A program made the translations under genes and the position numbers. DNA of 10,996 nucleotides from an uncultured Actinomycetes bacterium (GTDB lineage Bacteria > Actinomycetota > Thermoleophilia > Solirubrobacterales > 70-9). Position 1 is the first letter of the stretch. Each line of letters begins with the position of its first letter. This document shows, one piece after another, positions 7,290 through 10,996 of this stretch. The stretch covers positions 1 through 10,996 of the forward strand of contig CALCIA010000172.1 in assembly GCA_937907435.1 (NCBI GenBank), in the 5' to 3' direction. The notes under the pieces were generated by a model, which had not been told where the DNA came from, did not search any database, and was given only the letters and a program-made list of their open reading frames with translations.

Positions 7290-8849
7290 TCACGATCGGC
7301 CGAGCGCGGCGCGAACGGCGGCCACCGCCTGCTCGGCCTCCGCGTCGCTCATCGTCCGCGGGTCGAGGACGACGCGACCCTTGACGATGCGGGCGATGAC
7401 CGGCGGGTCCGCTTCGCGCAGACGGGCCAGCAGTGCGTCGGCGCCGATCGTCCCCGGCTCGACCGCGCAGACCGGCCCCTCAAGCGCCACGTCGGCGAGC
7501 GAGCCGCCGCCGGGCGCGCCGCTCTCCCGATCGATCGAGGCCGCCGGGCCGCTCGCGCCATCCCGTCGCTCGGCGCCCGCGGCCGGCTCCTCGGCGGACG
7601 CGTCCCCGATCCCCGCGACATGTCGCTTGCCGTCCACGGTCAGCCCTTCCTCGGACGCGCCCGCGATCGCGGCGACCATCCGCTCCGCCCGCGCCCGCAG
7701 CTCATCCTCGGGCGCCGCGATCATCGCCAGCGCCGGGATCGCCGCGGCGCCGGCGTCGCGATGGGCGCGCAGCGTCGCTTCCAGCGCGGCGATCTGCAGC
7801 TTGTCGAGGCGCAGCGCGCGGGCCAGCGGGTGGGTGCGGCAGCGCTCGATCGCCGCCGCGCGTCCCAGCAGGATCCCCGCCTGCGGCCCGCCGAGCAGCT
7901 TGTCGCCGGAGCAGCAGACGACGTCGGCGCCGGCCGCCACCGCGGCGCGCACGGTCGGCTCGCCGAGCACCTCCTCGAGCGCTCCGGAGCCGAGGTCGTC
8001 GACCATTGCCAGCCCGCGCTCCCGGGCCAGCCCGGCCAGCGTCGCTGCGTCCGGTTCCTCGGTGAAGCCGACGATGCGGAAGTTCGACTGGTGGACGCGG
8101 AGGATCGCCGTGGTGCGGTCGGTGACGGCCGCCTCGTAGTCGGCGAGGCGGGTGCGGTTGGTCGTCCCGACCTCGACCAGGGTCGCGCCGGACTGGGCGA
8201 GGATGTCGGGGATGCGAAAGGAGCCGCCGATCTCGACCAGCTGGCCGCGGCTCACCAGCACCTCGCCGTCGCCGGCCAGGGCCGCCAGCGCCAGCATCAC
8301 CGCCGCCGCGTTGTTGTTGACCGCGAGCGCCGCCTCGGCGCCGCCGAGCTCGCGCAGCAGAGCGTCGAGGTGCGCGGCGCGGCTGCCCCGGCGGCCGCCC
8401 TCGAGGTCGTACTCGAGGTTGCTGTAGCCGGCGGCGACGGCGACAACCCGCTCGATCGCTGCGGCGGGCAGCGGCGCCCGCCCGAGGTTCGTGTGGAGGA
8501 CGACCCCGGTCGCGTTGATCACCGGCCGCAGGCTGGGCGCCGCGAGGCGCGCGGCGCGTTCCGCCACCGCGGCGAGGAGCTCCGCCGGGTCTGGCGCCGG
8601 GGCGCCGGCGCGGATCGCCACACGGGCCCGTCCCAACTCCTCGCGCGCGGCCGCAACCGCGATGTGATGGGGGACCGCGGACGCCGCCGCGGGCGCGGAC
8701 GGGTCGTCCGGAGCTCCGCTCAGCGCCGCCGCGAGTCGCTCTACCGCCGGCAGCGCCCGCAGCGCCGTGTCGCGCCCTCCGTCGACCGTCCCGGCGCGCA
8801 CATCCGCCTCCGCGCGCTCTTCCCGTCCCGCCCGATCTCCCGCGCTCAT
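7290..8849 (-). CDS. selA: L-seryl-tRNA(Sec) selenium transferase SelA
   Basis: PLP enzyme that converts Ser-tRNA(Sec) to Sec-tRNA(Sec) with selenophosphate from SelD. The 519-aa product shows typical blocks: LRPVINATGVVLHTNLGRAP, LEYDLEGGRRGSR, VNNNAAAVMLALA, VSRGQLVEIGGSFRIPD, VGTTNRTRLADY, DLGSGAL and SGDKLLGGPQAG, in which Lys317 should bind PLP. The C-terminal domain (VIARIVKGRVVLDPR) is intact. The ATG at 8849 is chosen: GAGGGG stands 7-8 nt upstream. The alternative ATG at 8969 would add a Gly/Thr-rich, low-complexity 40 residues that crosses a 14-nt tandem duplication, unlike coding sequence. At 519 aa it is longer than E. coli SelA (463), partly through a Gly/Ala/Glu-rich insertion of about 30 residues before GGGSLADVALEG. 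It is the first gene of the minus-strand unit and divergent from selD. Confidence 0.94.
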   Translation of the reverse strand: MSAGDRAGREERAEADVRAGTVDGGRDTALRALPAVERLAAALSGAPDDPSAPAAASAVPHHIAVAAAREELGRARVAIRAGAPAPDPAELLAAVAERAARLAAPSLRPVINATGVVLHTNLGRAPLPAAAIERVVAVAAGYSNLEYDLEGGRRGSRAAHLDALLRELGGAEAALAVNNNAAAVMLALAALAGDGEVLVSRGQLVEIGGSFRIPDILAQSGATLVEVGTTNRTRLADYEAAVTDRTTAILRVHQSNFRIVGFTEEPDAATLAGLARERGLAMVDDLGSGALEEVLGEPTVRAAVAAGADVVCCSGDKLLGGPQAGILLGRAAAIERCRTHPLARALRLDKLQIAALEATLRAHRDAGAAAIPALAMIAAPEDELRARAERMVAAIAGASEEGLTVDGKRHVAGIGDASAEEPAAGAERRDGASGPAASIDRESGAPGGGSLADVALEGPVCAVEPGTIGADALLARLREADPPVIARIVKGRVVLDPRTMSDAEAEQAVAAVRAALGRS

Positions 8850-8919
8850 CCCACGCCCCTCGCTGCCGGTCCGATCGCACGCCGCCCCCGTCGTGCCGCG
8901 TCCGCTCTCGACCGACTGG

Positions 8920-8947
8920 CCCCCCGCGCCCGTCCCCCCGCGCCCGT
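8920..8947. repeat. Perfect 14-nt tandem duplication in the selA-selD intergenic region
   Basis: CCCCCCGCGCCCGT occurs twice back to back (8920-8933 and 8934-8947). The unit is not a multiple of three, so it would shift the frame of any SelA extension upstream of the ATG at 8849. That favours reading this 148-nt gap (8850-8997) as a non-coding divergent promoter region. Confidence 0.8.
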
Positions 8948-8961
8948 CCTCGATCGTCTCG

Positions 8962-8990
8962 GTTTCCATCGCGTCGCCTCGGGATACCCT
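8962..8990 (+). promoter_or_regulatory. Putative selD promoter, leaderless type (GTTTCC - 17 nt - TACCCT)
   Basis: TACCCT at 8985-8990 lies 7 nt before the selD ATG (8998), and GTTTCC is at 8962-8967. The same hexamer pair with near-identical spacing precedes fdhA. No Shine-Dalgarno fits between TACCCT and ATG, which agrees with a leaderless mRNA. The box lies within GGGATACCC, so the other strand reads GGGTATCCC; a divergent selA promoter could overlap here, but I see no clear one. Confidence 0.5.
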
Positions 8991-8997
8991 CAGTGCC

Positions 8998-10014
8998 ATG
9001 ACGGTAACGGAAGGCCCGCGACTCACCGAGCTATCCCACGGCGCCGGCTGCGCCTGCAAGATCGGGGCGGCCGATCTGAGCGCGGTGCGGGCGGCGCTGC
9101 CGACGAGCGCCGACCCGAACCTGCTGATCGGCCTCGATCCGGCCGACGACGCCGCCGTCTACCGCCTCACCGACGACCTCGCGCTGGTCCAGACGATCGA
9201 CTTCTTCACGCCGATCGTGGACGATCCGCGCGACTTCGGGCGCATTGCCGCGACGAACGCGCTCTCCGACGTCTACGCGATGGGCGGCACACCGGTCCTC
9301 GCGCTGAACGTCGTCGCCTTCTCCCTGGAGGCGCTCGGGCCGGAGGTGCTGCGCGAGATCCTCGCCGGCGGCGCCGAGGTCGCCGCGGCGGCGGGCGTGG
9401 CGATCGGCGGCGGCCACTCGATCGACGACCCGGAGCCGAAGTACGGCATGGCGGTCAGCGGCACCGTCCACCCCGACGAGGTGCTCGGCGCGGGCGGCGG
9501 GCGCGCCGGTGACGAGCTCTTCCTGACCAAGCCGGTCGGCGGCGGCCTGATCACCACCGGTGCCAAGCGCGGCGTCGCCGAGCCAGCGTGGATCGCGTCC
9601 GCGGTCGAGGCGATGACGACGCTGAACGCCGACGCGGCTGCCGCGGCGCGCGTCGCCGACGCCCACGCGCTCACCGACGTCACCGGCTTCGGCCTGCTCG
9701 GCCACCTGCACGAGATGTGCGAGGCGAGCGGCCTGGCGGCGGAGCTCGACGCCGCCGCGGTGCCGGCGCTCCCCGGCGCGCTGGAGCTGGCCGCGGCGGG
9801 GACCGCGCAGGCGGGCGGCAGCGCCCGCAACGCTCGCGAGGCCGAGACGTTCACCGACTTCCCGCCCGACCTCGATCCGGCCCACCGCGCCCTGCTCAGC
9901 GACGCGATGACCTCCGGCGGCCTCCTCGCCGCGGTCCCGCCCGGCGCCGCGATGGAGGGCGTGCGCATCGGGACGCTGAGGGATGGCGAGCCGGGGCGGA
10001 TCGCGGTCGTCTAG
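8998..10014 (+). CDS. selD: Selenide, water dikinase (selenophosphate synthetase) SelD
   Basis: Makes monoselenophosphate from selenide and ATP, the selenium donor for SelA. The 338-aa product is close to E. coli SelD (347 aa). The N-terminal catalytic signature is SHGAGCACKI, with Cys18 and Lys21 in the places of E. coli Cys17 and Lys20. In some organisms this residue is itself Sec; here it is plain Cys, so SelD synthesis does not depend on Sec decoding. Further blocks are GLDPADDAAVYR, IGGGHSIDDPEPKYGMAVSGTV, DVTGFGLLGHLHEM and a C-terminal TSGGLLAAV. The ATG at 8998 leaves exactly the conserved N-terminus and sits 7 nt after a TACCCT box. The stop TAG is followed by fdhD after 9 nt, so the two form an operon. 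Confidence 0.96.
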   Translation: MTVTEGPRLTELSHGAGCACKIGAADLSAVRAALPTSADPNLLIGLDPADDAAVYRLTDDLALVQTIDFFTPIVDDPRDFGRIAATNALSDVYAMGGTPVLALNVVAFSLEALGPEVLREILAGGAEVAAAAGVAIGGGHSIDDPEPKYGMAVSGTVHPDEVLGAGGGRAGDELFLTKPVGGGLITTGAKRGVAEPAWIASAVEAMTTLNADAAAAARVADAHALTDVTGFGLLGHLHEMCEASGLAAELDAAAVPALPGALELAAAGTAQAGGSARNAREAETFTDFPPDLDPAHRALLSDAMTSGGLLAAVPPGAAMEGVRIGTLRDGEPGRIAVV

Positions 10015-10023
10015 GGAGCGGCG

Positions 10024-10890
10024 ATGCGCCCTCTGGACCATCCACCGAGCTCCGGCAGCCCGCCGACCCGCGTGCCCGAGGACCCACCGCTTCGCCTCCG
10101 TGAGTCGCCGCCTCGCCCCGCGGAGCCGCTTCGTCCAGGCCCCCACCCCCTCTGGACGGAGGTCGAGCGCGACGGGGAGCGCGACGCGGTCGCGATCGAG
10201 GAGCCCCTGGAGATCCGCGTCGACGGCCGCCCGCTCAGCGTCACCATGCGCACCCCCGGTCACGACGAGGAGTTGGCGCTCGGCTTCCTCTTCGGCGAGG
10301 GGCTGATCGACGGCCCGCGCGAGGCGGGCCTCACCGAGGACTTCGCCGCCAACACGATCGAGGTCACCGGCCCGCTCCTCCGCGACCCCGGCGAGCGCCG
10401 CTTCTACACCACCTCCTCGTGCGGAGTATGTGGCAAGGGGGCGCTGGAGGAGGTCGCGGTGGCGAGCGCCCCGCTCGGTCCCGGCCCGGTCGTCGACCGC
10501 GCCCTCCTTACGGCCCTCCCGGAGCGCCTCGAGCAGCCGACCTTCGAGCTGACCGGCGGCGTCCACGCGACCGGCCTCTTCGACGTGACGGGGAAGCTGC
10601 TGATCGCCCGCGAGGACGTCGGACGCCACAACGCGATGGACAAGGTCGTGGGACGAGCGCTGCTCGACGGTCTCCTGCCCTTGGCCGACAAGATCCTGTG
10701 CGTCAGCGGCCGCCTCTCCTTCGAGCTGGTCCAGAAGGCCGCCGTCGCCGGCGCCCCGATCCTGGTCGGCGTCGGAGCCCCATCAAGCCTCGCGATCGAC
10801 CTCGCCGCCGACCGCAACATGACCCTCGCCGGCTTCACCCACCGCGGCCGCACCAACGTCTATACGGGCGCGGAGCGGGTTCGCGACTAG
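10024..10890 (+). CDS. fdhD: Formate dehydrogenase accessory sulfurtransferase FdhD
   Basis: Transfers sulfur from a cysteine desulfurase to the bis-MGD cofactor before it enters formate dehydrogenase; without it FDH is inactive. The 288-aa product has the family's AIEEPLEIRVDGRPLSVTMRTPGHDEELALGFL start, a CGVC motif at Cys133 and Cys136 that carries the sulfur in E. coli FdhD, and DVGRHNAMDK at 198-207, followed by CVSGRLSFELVQKAA. Residues 1-45 are Pro/Arg-rich and poorly conserved, so the exact start is uncertain, but GGGAG (10014-10018) stands 5 nt before the ATG and overlaps the selD stop, favouring it. Co-transcription with selD links sulfur and selenium supply for the same client enzyme. 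Confidence 0.95.
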   Translation: MRPLDHPPSSGSPPTRVPEDPPLRLRESPPRPAEPLRPGPHPLWTEVERDGERDAVAIEEPLEIRVDGRPLSVTMRTPGHDEELALGFLFGEGLIDGPREAGLTEDFAANTIEVTGPLLRDPGERRFYTTSSCGVCGKGALEEVAVASAPLGPGPVVDRALLTALPERLEQPTFELTGGVHATGLFDVTGKLLIAREDVGRHNAMDKVVGRALLDGLLPLADKILCVSGRLSFELVQKAAVAGAPILVGVGAPSSLAIDLAADRNMTLAGFTHRGRTNVYTGAERVRD

Positions 10891-10895
10891 GGACG

Positions 10896-10910
10896 CGGAG
10901 GCATTCTCCG
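10896..10910 (+). terminator. Weak terminator-like hairpin after fdhD
   Basis: CGGAG (10896-10900) pairs with CTCCG (10906-10910) around GCATT, followed by AGTTT. The stem is only 5 bp and the T-run only three bases, 5 nt after the fdhD stop. It is in the right place but would be a poor terminator. Confidence 0.25.
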
Positions 10911-10966
10911 AGTTTCGGGATGGGGGCCCACAAGCTGTCGCCCGGGGTAGGGGACCCGCCCCTCTC

Positions 10967-10996
10967 GCCACGGCCCGGGCAGGCTGTGGCCGTGGC
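10967..10996 (+). other. Perfect 9-bp hairpin with 12-nt loop at the right window edge
   Basis: GCCACGGCC (10967-10975) pairs with GGCCGTGGC (10988-10996) around CGGGCAGGCTGT. The loop matches that of the hairpin at 1-32, read on the other strand, at 11 of 12 bases, while the stems differ completely. A small stem of GGGG/CCCC (10950-10953 with 10959-10962) lies 4 nt upstream, echoing the small stem beside the left-hand copy. It may continue beyond the window. The function is unknown. Confidence 0.6.

Noticed and set aside
7056..9512. Long open plus-strand frame (818 codons) across selA and part of selD
   Set aside because: It is the antisense or shifted shadow of selA and selD, Arg/Pro-rich without motifs, and it spans two well-supported genes.
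9031..10629. Minus-strand open frame (532 codons) opposite selD and fdhD
   Set aside because: It is a shadow of two recognised genes and shows no conserved motif.
1..10996. CRISPR arrays, transposases, phage genes or plasmid origins
   Set aside because: No regularly spaced repeats and no such proteins were found on either strand.

Overview
The window is a self-contained selenocysteine (Sec) and formate dehydrogenase locus. Composition is very GC-rich throughout, with almost exclusively G/C third positions. The protein families, the apparently leaderless genes and the lack of an encoded CCA on the tRNA together suggest an actinobacterium, possibly of the Thermoleophilia/Solirubrobacterales type. 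That placement is inferred from style and remembered family resemblance, not from a search.

Layout. Bases 1-160 are non-coding: a strong hairpin at the left edge, then a promoter-like element directly before fdhA. Bases 161-5278 (+) hold a three-gene respiratory formate dehydrogenase operon. It encodes the large molybdenum/tungsten subunit, which has an in-frame UGA read as Sec (residue 182) followed by a textbook bacterial SECIS hairpin; then a four-cluster ferredoxin-like subunit with a C-terminal membrane anchor; then an NrfD-type multi-pass membrane subunit. A 24-bp perfect palindrome separates this operon from a convergent minus-strand unit reading selA, selB, tRNA-Sec (selC). Divergent from selA lies a plus-strand pair, selD and fdhD, ending at 10890. 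The last about 100 bases are non-coding and end in another hairpin.

How the parts work together. SelD makes selenophosphate. SelA converts Ser-tRNA(Sec) to Sec-tRNA(Sec) on the encoded tRNA (anticodon UCA). SelB carries it to the ribosome paused at the fdhA UGA by binding the SECIS hairpin. FdhD sulfurates the bis-MGD cofactor that is loaded into FdhA. Everything specific to Sec decoding, one client protein, and the client's maturation factor are therefore within 11 kb. Seryl-tRNA synthetase and molybdopterin synthesis must be supplied from elsewhere.

Most noteworthy beyond the named genes: (i) fdhA and selD, the first genes of the two plus-strand units, share GTTTC(G/C)-N17/18-TACCCT, with TACCCT only 6-7 nt before ATG, suggesting leaderless co-regulated mRNAs; (ii) the hairpins at the two window ends carry nearly the same 12-nt loop (11/12 after reverse complementing) on unrelated stems; (iii) a roughly 63-nt, lower-GC, palindromic, in-frame insertion in selB; (iv) a short selA 3'-end look-alike in the selA-selB gap that differs only at third codon positions; (v) a putative extracytoplasmic-type membrane anchor on FdhB although FdhA has no Tat signal.
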